Shown here one piece after another: positions 20,490 through 30,685 of a DNA stretch of 64,000 nt. This DNA is from Salinibacter ruber DSM 13855 (GTDB lineage Bacteria > Bacteroidota > Rhodothermia > Rhodothermales > Salinibacteraceae): assembly GCF_000013045.1 (NCBI RefSeq), contig NC_007677.1, forward strand, positions 1,488,001 through 1,552,000. The letters are read 5' to 3'. Position 1 is the stretch's first letter; each line of letters begins with the position of its first letter. The notes beneath the pieces are model-generated. The model was not told the DNA's origin. It worked only from the letters and a program-made list of their open reading frames with translations, and made no database searches. Position numbers and translations under genes: made by a program.

Positions 20490-21434
20490 TCAGGTTGGGG
20501 AATCGACCACGTCGATGAAGTAGTCTTCGAGGGACTGCCGGAGGGGGGTAATGGACTCGATTTCCACGTCGGCACTGCGCAACCGGTCCACGACCGCGTT
20601 GAGGGTGGTCCGGTCGTCGGCGTGGACCCGATACTGATCGAGGCCCGACGCTGCGGAAGAGCCGTCGGGCCCGGGGGTCAGGGGAAGCTCGGACGTGTTC
20701 AGGAGCGAGTCGGGGACGGGCGTGGCGACGAGGTCGTACACCCGATCCACGGCGGTCAGCTCCTCGACGCTCCCCCGCCGGACCAGCGTTCCGTTCCGCA
20801 GGATGGCGATCTGCGTACAGACCTTTTCGACCTCGGAGAGAAGGTGGGAGTTGAGAAAGATCGTCTTGCCTTCGTCCCGCAGCTCCAGCACGATGTCCCG
20901 AATGGCGCGGCGCCCCACCGGATCGACGCCGCCGGTTGGCTCGTCGAGGAACAGCAGGTCGGGCTCGTTGAGGAGCGCCTGGGCCAGCCCGAGTCGCTGG
21001 AGCATGCCCTTCGAGAAGGTCTTCACCTTCGTGTCGCCCCGCCCGTCGAGGGCGAGGCGGTCCAGCAGCTGGGGAATGCGGTCATTGCGCTTGGCCCGGG
21101 GCACGTCGGCCAGGCGCCCGTAGGCGTGAAGCGTCTGGGTGGCCGTGAAGAACCCCGGAAAGCGGTGGTTCTCGGGGACGAACCCGATCCGGTGGCGGGC
21201 GGCCGGGGTGCCGGCGGGCCGGCCGAAGAGGCGGGCGGTGCCGCCGGAGGGGCGGACGAGCCCGAGCAGAATCTTGACGAGGGTCGTTTTCCCCGCGCCG
21301 TTGGGGCCGAGGAGGCCAAAAATTGCGCCCTCCTCCACCGCGAGCGAAATGCCGTCGAGTGCCTGCACCGTCGATCGCCGTAGGAGTCCGGTGCGGTAGG
21401 TCTTCGACAGCGACGAGACGGAGAGGGCGGGCAT
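20490..21434 (-). CDS. ABC transporter ATP-binding protein
   Basis: A 314-residue ATPase. Walker A LLGPNGAGKTTLVKIL lies near residue 40, the signature FSKGMLQRLGLAQALL near 140-155, Walker B DLLFLDEPTGGVDP near 160, and the switch His in NSHLL near 195. The C-terminal 80 residues form the extension seen in drug/polysaccharide-type exporters paired with ABC-2 permeases. It sits between the MscS gene (5 nt upstream) and its permease (5 nt downstream). Confidence 0.93.
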   Translation of the reverse strand: MPALSVSSLSKTYRTGLLRRSTVQALDGISLAVEEGAIFGLLGPNGAGKTTLVKILLGLVRPSGGTARLFGRPAGTPAARHRIGFVPENHRFPGFFTATQTLHAYGRLADVPRAKRNDRIPQLLDRLALDGRGDTKVKTFSKGMLQRLGLAQALLNEPDLLFLDEPTGGVDPVGRRAIRDIVLELRDEGKTIFLNSHLLSEVEKVCTQIAILRNGTLVRRGSVEELTAVDRVYDLVATPVPDSLLNTSELPLTPGPDGSSAASGLDQYRVHADDRTTLNAVVDRLRSADVEIESITPLRQSLEDYFIDVVDSPT

Positions 21435-21439
21435 GGGGA

Positions 21440-22381
21440 TTATTGGTTCGCGTCCGGTTCCGGGGACGTGGGAGAATCTGGTGCGTCGCCTGCCCCAGGG
21501 GGGCGGGCCGGCGCCTCACGCCGAGCGACGTGCATGGTGCGCTGCGGGAACGGAATCTCGATGCCCTTTGCGTCGAAGGCGCGCTTCAGGCGCTGCCGCA
21601 GCTCTCGTTCTGCGGCGTACTGCTCGCCCGGCGTTACGCGCACCACGACCCGGGCCGTGACCGACGAGTCGCCGAAGTCCATCAGTCCCTGTACCTGGGG
21701 CGTCTCGTCCAGGACAATTTCCTCGTGTGCAGCCACCCACTCGTTTGCAACGCGTTCCATGACGGGGAGGATGGCGTCCACGTCCTGCTCGTAGCTGAGC
21801 CCCACCGGCACGATGGCGCGGGCCCACTGCACGCTCTTGTTGCCGAAGGTGCGCACCTCCCCGGCGGGGATCATCACGAGCTCGCCGTCGAACTTCCGCA
21901 GCTTGATGAGCCGCACCCCGATCTCCTCGATCGTGCCGGTGTGCCCGTCAATCGTGACGAGGTCGCCGACGTGCAGAATGTCGTCGAAGAGCAGAAAAAT
22001 GCCCCCGATGACGTCCTTCACGAGGGTCTGGGCCCCAAACCCCACGGCGAGACCGGCGATGCCGGCGGTGGCAATCAGCGCCCCGATGTCGAGCCCCACT
22101 TCGCTGAGCACCATGATGCCCGCAACCGCCCATACGACGTAGCCCGCCGTGGACTGGAGCAGGGTGCCGAGCGTGACGGCCCGCTGGCGCTTCGGGTCGG
22201 TTGCCGGACGGTCCGCGACGGTCGCGATCCACCGTTCCGTCCCCCGCCGGACCAGGGCGAGCACGAGCGCCGCCAGGGCGAGAATAATGACGATCCGCAC
22301 CGCCCCCAGCAGAAGGACCTGCAGGCCGGGCGAGTCGAGCCACGCCTGCGGGGCACCGAGCTGGAGGAGGAGATCGATCAA
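21440..22381 (-). CDS. MscS-family mechanosensitive channel
   Basis: A 313-residue small-conductance channel that vents solutes on hypo-osmotic shock, a clear need for a halophile. Three N-terminal helices end in a pore-lining TM3 with GIAGLAVGFGAQTLVKDVIGGIFLLFDD; the beta domain follows (VGDLVTIDGHTGTIEEIGVRLIKLRKFDGELVMIPAGEV) and a mixed C-terminal domain to about residue 285. The tail is Pro/Asp-rich. The start is TTG at 22381. First gene of a tightly spaced set with the ABC exporter, 45 nt after the pgk stop. Confidence 0.92.
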   Translation of the reverse strand: MIDLLLQLGAPQAWLDSPGLQVLLLGAVRIVIILALAALVLALVRRGTERWIATVADRPATDPKRQRAVTLGTLLQSTAGYVVWAVAGIMVLSEVGLDIGALIATAGIAGLAVGFGAQTLVKDVIGGIFLLFDDILHVGDLVTIDGHTGTIEEIGVRLIKLRKFDGELVMIPAGEVRTFGNKSVQWARAIVPVGLSYEQDVDAILPVMERVANEWVAAHEEIVLDETPQVQGLMDFGDSSVTARVVVRVTPGEQYAAERELRQRLKRAFDAKGIEIPFPQRTMHVARREAPARPPGAGDAPDSPTSPEPDANQ

Positions 22382-22426
22382 GGGAAGAAGCGGGCCGTCG
22401 GGAAGATAAAGGAACGCCGGGATGGG

Positions 22427-23623
22427 CTAGGCATCCGTGAGGGCCTCAACGCCGGGAAGGGGGGCGCCCTCGAGAAACGTAAGCAGGGCGCCGCCGCCGG
22501 TCGAGACGTGACTGATGCGGTCGTCGCACCCGGACCGGGTCAGTGCCGACACCGAATCGCCGCCCCCGACCACCGAAAAGGCACCGTCGTCCGTGGCGTC
22601 GGCCATGGCTTCTGCGATCGCGGTCGTGCCGTCCGCGAACGGGTCGACCTCGAACACGCCCATGGGCCCGTTCCAGACCACCGTCGCCGCGCCGAGGATG
22701 CGGTCGCGGTAGGCGTCGATGGTGGCGGGGCCGATGTCGAGGCCCATGAGCTCCGCCGGGATGTCCCCCTCCACGACCGAGGCCGTAGCGTCGGCCTCCG
22801 GCGCCTCGGCCACGACGTGATCCGTGGGGAGGGTGATGGTCCCCTCGGCCTGTTCGTACAGGTCCTCGGCCGTGTCCAGCCGATCGGCCTCCACGCGGGA
22901 GGCGCCCACCTCGTGCCCGAGCACCTTGAGGAAGGTGTAGCTCATGGCGCCCCCAATGAGCAGGTGGTCCGCCGTCTCCGACAGGGCCCGGATCGTCCCC
23001 AGTTTGTCGGAGACCTTGGAGCCGCCGAGGATGGCAACCATGGGATGGGCCGGGTCGTCCCGGACGCGCGTCAGGGCCTCAATCTCGTCCTCCATCAGGC
23101 GCCCCAGGGCCGCCACGTCCATGAACTCGGCCACCCCGGCGGTGGAGGCGTGCGCCCGGTGGGCCGCGCCGAAGGCATCGTTGACGTACACGTCGGCCAG
23201 GTTGGCCAGGGCCGTCGCGAAGGCCTCGTCGTTCGCCTTCTCGCCGGCGTCGAAGCGCGTGTTCTCCAGCAAGATCACGCTCCCCTCGCTCATGCCGTTG
23301 ATCACCTCCTCGACGGTATCCCCCACCGTGTTGCTGGAGAACCGGACCCGTTCTTCGATGAGGGTGCCGAGGTGATCCGCCACGCAGGCGAGGCTCAGGT
23401 CCGGGTCGGGCTGACCGCCCGGACGCCCCAGGTGGCTCACGAGGATGGCCTTGCCGCCGTGGTCGAGGACGTGGCGAATGGTGGGAAGGGCCGCACGGAT
23501 GCGGGTGTCGTCCCCCACGCAGGGGCTTCCGTCCTCGGAGGTGTCGAGCGGCACGTTGAAGTCGACCCGGATGAGGACGCGTTGGCCGCGTACGTCGACG
23601 TCGTCGAGGGTTAACTTATGCAT
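22427..23623 (-). CDS. pgk: Phosphoglycerate kinase
   Basis: A 398-residue glycolytic enzyme: 1,3-bisphosphoglycerate plus ADP to 3-phosphoglycerate plus ATP. The N-terminal substrate domain has VLIRVDFNVPLD and HLGRPGG; the C-terminal nucleotide domain has VAILGGSKVSDKLG, TVVWNGPMGVFE and VVGGGDSVSAL. Full length for the family. Lies 91 nt downstream of gap on the same strand, a common glycolytic pair. Confidence 0.97.
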   Translation of the reverse strand: MHKLTLDDVDVRGQRVLIRVDFNVPLDTSEDGSPCVGDDTRIRAALPTIRHVLDHGGKAILVSHLGRPGGQPDPDLSLACVADHLGTLIEERVRFSSNTVGDTVEEVINGMSEGSVILLENTRFDAGEKANDEAFATALANLADVYVNDAFGAAHRAHASTAGVAEFMDVAALGRLMEDEIEALTRVRDDPAHPMVAILGGSKVSDKLGTIRALSETADHLLIGGAMSYTFLKVLGHEVGASRVEADRLDTAEDLYEQAEGTITLPTDHVVAEAPEADATASVVEGDIPAELMGLDIGPATIDAYRDRILGAATVVWNGPMGVFEVDPFADGTTAIAEAMADATDDGAFSVVGGGDSVSALTRSGCDDRISHVSTGGGALLTFLEGAPLPGVEALTDA

Positions 23624-23714
23624 GGAACGGGGAAGTTGGGCGACAGAACGGGCGATGGGTCATGCCGCCCCGCGCGGGCTGCAGCCGGGGCCGCGGGGCG
23701 GCACGAGGGCACAG

Positions 23715-25048
<1,334 letters not shown>

Positions 25049-25765
25049 ATGGCTGCCCTCAAAACGCCCGAAAAGACATCGCGTCGCCAAGAGCTTCGGC
25101 AAAACATTTTTGTCGACCTCTACGCGCGGGCCCTTCTGTTCTACGATGAGTACAAGCAACTCGCGCAGGGGCTCGGGGTGGCGCTTCTGGTGTTGATCCT
25201 GGCCATTCCGGGATACATCTACTACCATCAACAGCAAGAACAGGCGGCCAACCAGCAGCTCGGTCAGATTCTCCCGGTGTACGAGCAGGGCAACTTTCAG
25301 CAGGCCCTCGACGGGACGGGCGACCGGGCGGGGCTTCTCGCGATTGCCGACGACTACGGCGGCACCGACGCGGGCAACCTTGCTACCTTCTACGCCGCAA
25401 ACGCCCTCTACCAGCGGGACGAGTACGACCGGGCGCTCACCTACTATCAGCGGTTCGAGAAAGAGAAGGACTTTATTGGCGCCAGCGCGTACGCGGCCCA
25501 GGCGGCCATTCAGGAAACCCGGGGGTCCTTCGAGCGGGCGGGCGGCCTTTACGAGCAGGCCGCCTCACAGTACCAGAATAAGTTGACGGCCCCCCGATAT
25601 CTGCTCAACGCGGGACAGGCCTACGAAGAGGCCGGCCAGTACGAGGCGGCCATTGGGGTCTACGAGCGGATTCAGGAGGAGTACCCGGACTCCGAGCAGG
25701 CCAGCAACGCCGAACGGTACCTGGCGCGGGCGAAGGTGCACCAGGGTAGCACATCCTCGTCGTAG
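25049..25765 (+). CDS. TPR-repeat membrane-anchored protein (YfgM-like)
   Basis: A 238-residue protein. A short basic cytoplasmic N-terminus is followed by one membrane helix at about residues 42-60 (GLGVALLVLILAIPGYIYY), then at least four tetratricopeptide helices pairs with alternating small and aromatic residues (NLATFYAANALYQRDEYDRALTYY, AYAAQAAIQETRG, RYLLNAGQAYEEAGQYEAAIGVYERI). The layout matches YfgM/DUF2133-like periplasmic TPR proteins that assist envelope protein folding; the assignment is by architecture. Runs ahead of an NtrC-type regulator, 148 bp away. Confidence 0.8.
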   Translation: MAALKTPEKTSRRQELRQNIFVDLYARALLFYDEYKQLAQGLGVALLVLILAIPGYIYYHQQQEQAANQQLGQILPVYEQGNFQQALDGTGDRAGLLAIADDYGGTDAGNLATFYAANALYQRDEYDRALTYYQRFEKEKDFIGASAYAAQAAIQETRGSFERAGGLYEQAASQYQNKLTAPRYLLNAGQAYEEAGQYEAAIGVYERIQEEYPDSEQASNAERYLARAKVHQGSTSSS

Positions 25766-25913
25766 TCGCCTCTTCGGTCCGGGGCCGGGCATTCCGAGAG
25801 TGGGGCGGCAGCATGTGAGGGGGCAGCGTTCGGGGCGCCGAGCGTCCCCGTGCCGCCGGCCGGCCCTCTGACCTCCCGCACGTTTTACCTGTGGACGAGT
25901 CTCCTTTGGCGGC

Positions 25914-27293
25914 ATGCCCACGATTCTGGTCGTAGACGACGAGGCGAGCATCCGGCGGACGCTCCGCGAAATTTTGGAGTACGAGGACTTTGGCGTGGAG
26001 GAGGCGGTCGACGGGGAGGAGGCGCTGGTGGCCCTCCGCGAGAATGCCTACGACCTGGTGATCCTCGACGTGAAGATGCCGAAGATGGACGGCATGGAGG
26101 TTCTCGAAACGATCGCCGACGAGGGCTACGAGGTGCCGGTCCTCATGATCAGCGGCCACGGCACCATCGAGACCGCCGTGGAGTCGACCAAGCTGGGGGC
26201 GTTCGACTTTATCGAAAAGCCGCCGGACCTCAACCGCCTGCTGGTGACCGTCCGCAACGCCCTGGACCACGGGGAGCTGGAGGTCGAGAACCGTCGCATG
26301 CGACAGACGATCACCGAGCAGAACACCGGGGACCTGCCCCCGATCATTGGGGAGAGCGACGAGATCCAAGCGATCAAGGACACGATCGAGCGGGTGGCCC
26401 CCACGGAGGCGCGGGTGCTCGTCTCCGGCGAGAACGGCACCGGCAAGGAGCTCGTGGCCAAGTGGCTGCACCACAAATCGGGCCGGGCCGACGAACCGAT
26501 GGTGGAGGTAAACTGTGCTGCGATCCCGAGTGAGTTGATCGAGAGTGAGCTGTTTGGGCACGAGAAGGGGGCCTTTACCGGGGCCACGGAGCAGCGCATC
26601 GGCAAGTTCGAGCAGGCCCACGAGGGCACGCTGTTTTTGGACGAGATCGGGGACATGAGCCTCTCGGCGCAGGCGAAGGTGCTTCGCGTGCTGGAGGAGC
26701 ATGAAATTGAGCGGGTCGGGGGGGAGCACACCATTTCGGTCGATGTCCGGGTGGTGGCCGCCACCAACAAGGACCTGATGGAAGAGATCGAGGAGGGACG
26801 GTTCCGGGAGGACCTCTATCACCGCATCGGGGTCATCCTCATCGATGTGCCCCCGCTCCGGGACCGGCGGGAAGACATCCCCCCGCTGACCCGACACATT
26901 GCCGAGCGGGTGGCCCAGCGCGACGGCCTTCCGCCGAAGGACTTCGCGGAAGAGGCGATCCAGCGGCTGCAGCGGTACGACTGGCGGGGGAATGTCCGCG
27001 AGCTGCACAACGTCATCGAGCGCCTCCTCATTCTCGTTGAGGGCGATGTGATTGAGGGGGACGACATCGATCAATTTGTGCAGCCGGGCGGAAACGGGGA
27101 CGGCCCGACCCAAGAGCTCATCGAGGCGTACAACGACTTTAGTGACGCCCGCGACCAGTTCGAAAAGCACTTTATCCAGCACAAGCTCCACGAACACGAC
27201 TGGAACGTAAGCCAGACGGCCGAAACGATCGGCATCCAGCGATCCCACCTCTACAACAAGCTCAACAAGTTCGGGCTTGAGCGGGGGGACTAG
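25914..27293 (+). CDS. Sigma-54-type response regulator (NtrC family)
   Basis: A 459-residue activator. The receiver domain (1-120) has the phosphoacceptor Asp52 in [13 protein letters not shown], Ser80 and Lys102. The AAA+ domain has Walker A GENGTGKE (172-179), an intact GAFTGA loop (219-224) for sigma-54 contact, and Walker B GTLFLDEI (238-245). The last 40 residues form a Fis-type helix-turn-helix ([21 protein letters not shown]). It activates sigma-54 promoters when phosphorylated (family knowledge); no partner kinase is adjacent, although a kinase-like H-box fragment lies 2.7 kb downstream. Targets unknown. Confidence 0.94.
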   Translation: MPTILVVDDEASIRRTLREILEYEDFGVEEAVDGEEALVALRENAYDLVILDVKMPKMDGMEVLETIADEGYEVPVLMISGHGTIETAVESTKLGAFDFIEKPPDLNRLLVTVRNALDHGELEVENRRMRQTITEQNTGDLPPIIGESDEIQAIKDTIERVAPTEARVLVSGENGTGKELVAKWLHHKSGRADEPMVEVNCAAIPSELIESELFGHEKGAFTGATEQRIGKFEQAHEGTLFLDEIGDMSLSAQAKVLRVLEEHEIERVGGEHTISVDVRVVAATNKDLMEEIEEGRFREDLYHRIGVILIDVPPLRDRREDIPPLTRHIAERVAQRDGLPPKDFAEEAIQRLQRYDWRGNVRELHNVIERLLILVEGDVIEGDDIDQFVQPGGNGDGPTQELIEAYNDFSDARDQFEKHFIQHKLHEHDWNVSQTAETIGIQRSHLYNKLNKFGLERGD

Positions 27294-27400
27294 CGAGGGG
27301 CCCGGCTCCCGATGTGCCGAAACAGGGCGTGCATCGGGGGGCTGCAACCCAAGGGCTTGTGTTCACCACTCCATTGTCGCCGTTTATTCTGCCTTTCGCC

Positions 27401-28144
27401 GTGGACACGCCGCTGCTTCAGGTCGACGCCCTCCTCAAGCAATACGACACTGGGGGGGACGAGCCCCTCACTGTGCTTCGGGACCTCGATCTGGCCGTAC
27501 AGGAGGGAGAAATTCTCGCCATCGTGGGGGAGAGTGGAACCGGAAAGTCCACGCTCCTTCACCTGCTGGGGGCGCTGGACCGGCCGACCGACGGCACGGT
27601 CCGGTTTGCCGGGACGGACCTCTTCGCGAAGAGCGACGAGGAGCTCGCGGCCTTCCGCAATCGGTCGATCGGGTTCGTCTTTCAGTTCCACCACCTGCTC
27701 CCGGAGTTTACGGCCCTTGAAAACGTGGCCATGCCGGCCCTCATCCAACACCGCTCCCTGGCGGACGTCACGCCGCGGGCCCACGAACTGCTCGCCCTGT
27801 TGGGCCTGGACGACCGTGCCGACCACCGGCCCCGGACCCTCTCGGGCGGAGAAAAGCAACGAGTGGCCATTGCCCGGGCCCTCATGAACGAGCCGGCGCT
27901 GGTGCTCATGGACGAACCGACCGGCAACCTGGACGCCCGCACGGCCGAGCCCCTGCACCGCGAGATTGAGCGGCTAAGCCGAGAGATGGACCACACCTTC
28001 GTGCTGGCCTCGCACGATCCGTCCCTGGCCGAGGTGGCCGGGCGCGTTCTACGACTCGAACACGGCACGTTGCACCCGCTGGCCGCAGCCGACGAGATGG
28101 CCCCCGAGGCCGGCCCGTCCGATGACGGGCACGCGGGGGGCTGA
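27401..28144 (+). CDS. ABC transporter ATPase, LolD/MacB type
   Basis: A 247-residue ATPase. Walker A GESGTGKS is at 43-50; the LolD/MacB-type Q-loop region [24 protein letters not shown], the signature [16 protein letters not shown], Walker [13 protein letters not shown] and switch His in LASHDPSLA are all present. LolD powers release of lipoproteins from the inner membrane, but its LolC/E partner is not in the window, so MacB- or FtsE-like roles remain possible. GTG at 27401 gives the family N-terminus; the frame is open 29 codons further upstream. Confidence 0.88.
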
Positions 28145-28390
28145 TCTTGGGATGAAACGAAAATGATCCTTTAGCCGCGGGTGTCGAACTCCGGGTTCGG
28201 GGGCTCGTTGAGCCCAATCGAATGATGAGGCCGGCACACACTCGCACACCGGGCCCGGTGCGAGACGAATCCCTTCAGGAGAGGCCTTCCGGGTGCAGTA
28301 CGAGGAACGATTGTCGGCCTGTCCCCGAGATGACCCTGTCCAACCGGTCCGCTCGGGTGCTATCTCTACGACATTAGGTGTTGTATTTCC

Positions 28391-29032
28391 ATGGACTCGA
28401 TTGACTCCCTTCCCCTGTTTCCGCTGAGCCTCGTCCTGTACCCGGGTGAGCAGCTGACCCTCCACATCTTTGAGGACCGGTACAGGGCCCTCACCGCGTA
28501 CTGCCTGGAGCATGAGGTGCCCTTCGGCATCGTCCGGACCGACGGGGAGTCGTGGGCGGACGTGGGCACGACGGCCCGCATCGAGGAGGTCGTGAAGCAG
28601 TACGACGATGGGCGTTCGGACATCGTGGTGCGCGGCGAAGAGCGATTCCAGATTGACACCGTCCGCGACGACCAGGCGAGCTACTACACCGCCGATGTCG
28701 CGCTGATCGAGGACGAGGACACGACCGTCGACCTCGACCTGAAAGAGCGGGCCATCACGCAACACATGAAGCTGCTGGAACTGGCCGGCCGCACCGTTCG
28801 CCCGGACCTGTACGAGGATGTGGACCGCTTGTCGTTCGTCCTGGCCCAAAACGGGGCCCTGGACGGGGAGCAGAAGCAAGAGGTGCTCGAAGGAAGAACC
28901 GAGAACGAACGAATCCGCTACCTCATTCACCACTTCGAGTCGATCATCCCCCGCATCGAAGAGCAGGAAGGAGTGCGGCGGCGCATTCGTTCTAACGGGC
29001 ACTTCAAAGACTTTCCGCCCGAAGAGGTCTAG
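28391..29032 (+). CDS. LON peptidase N-terminal (substrate-binding) domain protein
   Basis: A 213-residue protein consisting only of the Lon N-terminal substrate-binding domain: LPLFPLSLVLYPGEQLTLHIFEDRYRALTAYCLEHEVPFGIV at the start, then VGTTARIEEVVKQYDDGRSDIVVRGEERFQI, and a helical bundle to the end. No ATPase or protease domain. Such stand-alone proteins may bind unfolded clients or act as adaptors; function is unproven. Confidence 0.9.
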   Translation: MDSIDSLPLFPLSLVLYPGEQLTLHIFEDRYRALTAYCLEHEVPFGIVRTDGESWADVGTTARIEEVVKQYDDGRSDIVVRGEERFQIDTVRDDQASYYTADVALIEDEDTTVDLDLKERAITQHMKLLELAGRTVRPDLYEDVDRLSFVLAQNGALDGEQKQEVLEGRTENERIRYLIHHFESIIPRIEEQEGVRRRIRSNGHFKDFPPEEV

Positions 29033-29107
29033 CCCCCATGGACATTGGGGCCTGTGTTCGAGAGGTTACCTGTTCCCCTCTCTCGTCACGAACGCGCTGG
29101 TCCCCCG

Positions 29108-29965
29108 ATGCCCGAAATTGGTCCCTACACGCTTCACACCGTCGACACCGGTCGCTTTGGACTGGACGGCGGTGCCATGTTCGGAATCGTGCCGAAGCCC
29201 CTCTGGTCGCAGCGCATCGAGCCGGACGAGCAGAACCGCATCCCGCTGAGCATGCGGTGCCTCCTGCTGATTGGGGACGGTCGCGTCGTGTTGATCGACA
29301 CCGGCATCGGCGATACGTTTGAGGATACGAAGTTTCAGGACATCTTCGCGGTGGACCACAGCGGGGCCACCCTCGAGGGCTCGCTCGCAGCACACGGGGT
29401 GGCGCCGGTGGACGTGACCGACGTCGTCCTCACGCATCTCCACTTCGATCACGCGGGCGGAAGCACACGGCGGATCGATGGCGAGCCCGCGGTTGCCTTT
29501 CCCAACGCGACCTATCACGTCCAGCGACGACACTGGAACTGGGCCGCCGACCCGAACCCGAAAGAGGAACAGTCCTTTCGTTCCGATACGTTCGCCCCCA
29601 TCGAAGAGGCCGGTCAGCTCAACCTCGTGGAGGGGGAGACGACGCTCCTTCCGCACGTTGACGTGTCACTCGTACACGGCCACACCGAGGCGCAACAAAC
29701 CGTAACGGTGCGGGACGACGAGACGACCCTCGTCTACGTGGCGGACCTCCTGCCGACCACGCACCACCTTTCTCCGGCCTGGACGATGGCCTACGATGTC
29801 CGCCCGCTCCGGACGATCGAAGAGAAAGGCGAGTTTTTGGAGCAGGCGGCGGATTCGGAATGGAAATTGTTCTTCGAACACGATCCGGAGGTTGCGGTTG
29901 CCGACGTGGAACGCACCGACCGCGGCGTGCAGGTTGTCAATGAACGGTCCCTCGACGCTTTGTGA
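29108..29965 (+). CDS. Metallo-beta-lactamase fold hydrolase
   Basis: A 285-residue MBL-fold enzyme. The metal motif HLHFDHAGG follows VVLTHL at about residue 112; further ligands are the His in LVHGHTEAQQ and the Asp in VYVADLLPTTHHL. N-terminal LLLIGDGRVVLIDTGIGDTF is a usual first strand pair. It belongs to the broad lactonase-like/quorum-quenching-like branch; substrate unknown. ATG at 29108 is chosen; upstream codons differ from family. It follows the LON-domain gene after 75 bp and may be co-transcribed. Confidence 0.87.
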   Translation: MPEIGPYTLHTVDTGRFGLDGGAMFGIVPKPLWSQRIEPDEQNRIPLSMRCLLLIGDGRVVLIDTGIGDTFEDTKFQDIFAVDHSGATLEGSLAAHGVAPVDVTDVVLTHLHFDHAGGSTRRIDGEPAVAFPNATYHVQRRHWNWAADPNPKEEQSFRSDTFAPIEEAGQLNLVEGETTLLPHVDVSLVHGHTEAQQTVTVRDDETTLVYVADLLPTTHHLSPAWTMAYDVRPLRTIEEKGEFLEQAADSEWKLFFEHDPEVAVADVERTDRGVQVVNERSLDAL

Positions 29966-30041
29966 GGTTCTGCGACGGCTTCGGACAGACCCCCCACCTC
30001 ACATCATCCCCTCTCCATTCCGCCAGTAGCGACCCGATAAA

Positions 30042-30299
30042 ATGAGCGACTTCGAAGAGCCCGAAACGACGGACGAGCTCCACGAGGCCCTGTCCACCGT
30101 CTACCACGATCTCAACAACCCCCTCTCTATCATTTCGGGAAACGCGCAGTTTTTACTTGAACTGAGCCGAGAGGAGGAGCTCGACGACCAGTTCGCCTCG
30201 TCGGCCCAGGACATCCAGGAAGCCAGCCAGCGCATGGCGGAATCCCTCCAGCGGCTGACCCGCCTCCGGGACGCGCTCGAAGATCAGGAGGAAGCATGA
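30042..30299 (+). CDS. Small protein with histidine-kinase H-box only
   Basis: An 85-residue acidic protein that matches the dimerisation/phosphoacceptor helices of histidine kinases: HEALSTVYHDLNNPLSIISGNAQFLLEL with the candidate phospho-His22 in the H-box, then a second helix rich in Gln, Ser and Arg. No ATPase domain follows and the reading frame ends cleanly at a TGA, so it is not an obvious truncation. It could act as a phosphotransfer protein or kinase partner (inference). Confidence 0.75.
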   Translation: MSDFEEPETTDELHEALSTVYHDLNNPLSIISGNAQFLLELSREEELDDQFASSAQDIQEASQRMAESLQRLTRLRDALEDQEEA

Positions 30300-30685
30300 G
30301 GAGAACCAGGAAAGAAACTCGCGGGCGCCGTTCGGCTACCAAGTAGCCGTGGCATCTTTTGTGTTTGGAATATGTCCAGAATGGCTGTTACATTCATACC
30401 GGGTGGTGAAATACTTCCCGATATGATCGATCCCTCCGTCGGTTTTTCCTGCAAACCCGCCACGGCCTGTTGATCCACGAACGCTACAGACGACGCCGCA
30501 CAAACTGAGCTGCACGAGAGGCATCTCGAGCTAATCCGGGCCCATGCGCCGACGAATCCCGGGGCGGCACGGTGCGCTGGTCCAGGGGGAGTATCCCGCC
30601 CGCCCGCGAGTGCCCGGAAGGCCGATGTGCTCTCGTCGCATCCGGCGTTGACGTTCACTCTGTACGCGATCAATCCTCCTCTCCT
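30300..30685. other. Intergenic region upstream of porV
   Basis: A 386-bp stretch with no protein-like frame. It begins with the putative terminator at 30333-30349 and contains an AT-rich part (30353-30425) that may hold the porV promoter. No dyad or RNA feature beyond the terminator was seen. Confidence 0.45.
30333..30349 (+). terminator. Probable rho-independent terminator
   Basis: A 7-bp stem CGGCTAC/GTAGCCG with a CAA loop lies 34 bp after the stop of the H-box gene, with TTTT 7 nt further on. The T tract is displaced, so it is a moderate candidate. Confidence 0.45.

Noticed and set aside
21323-23614. 763-codon open frame on the plus strand
   Set aside because: It runs antisense over the ABC ATPase, mscS and pgk genes; its His/Val/Gly/Arg-rich translation is what antisense high-GC DNA gives, with no family motif.
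25605-27347. 580-codon minus-strand open frame
   Set aside because: It lies antisense to the NtrC-type regulator and part of the TPR gene; no motif or ribosome site.
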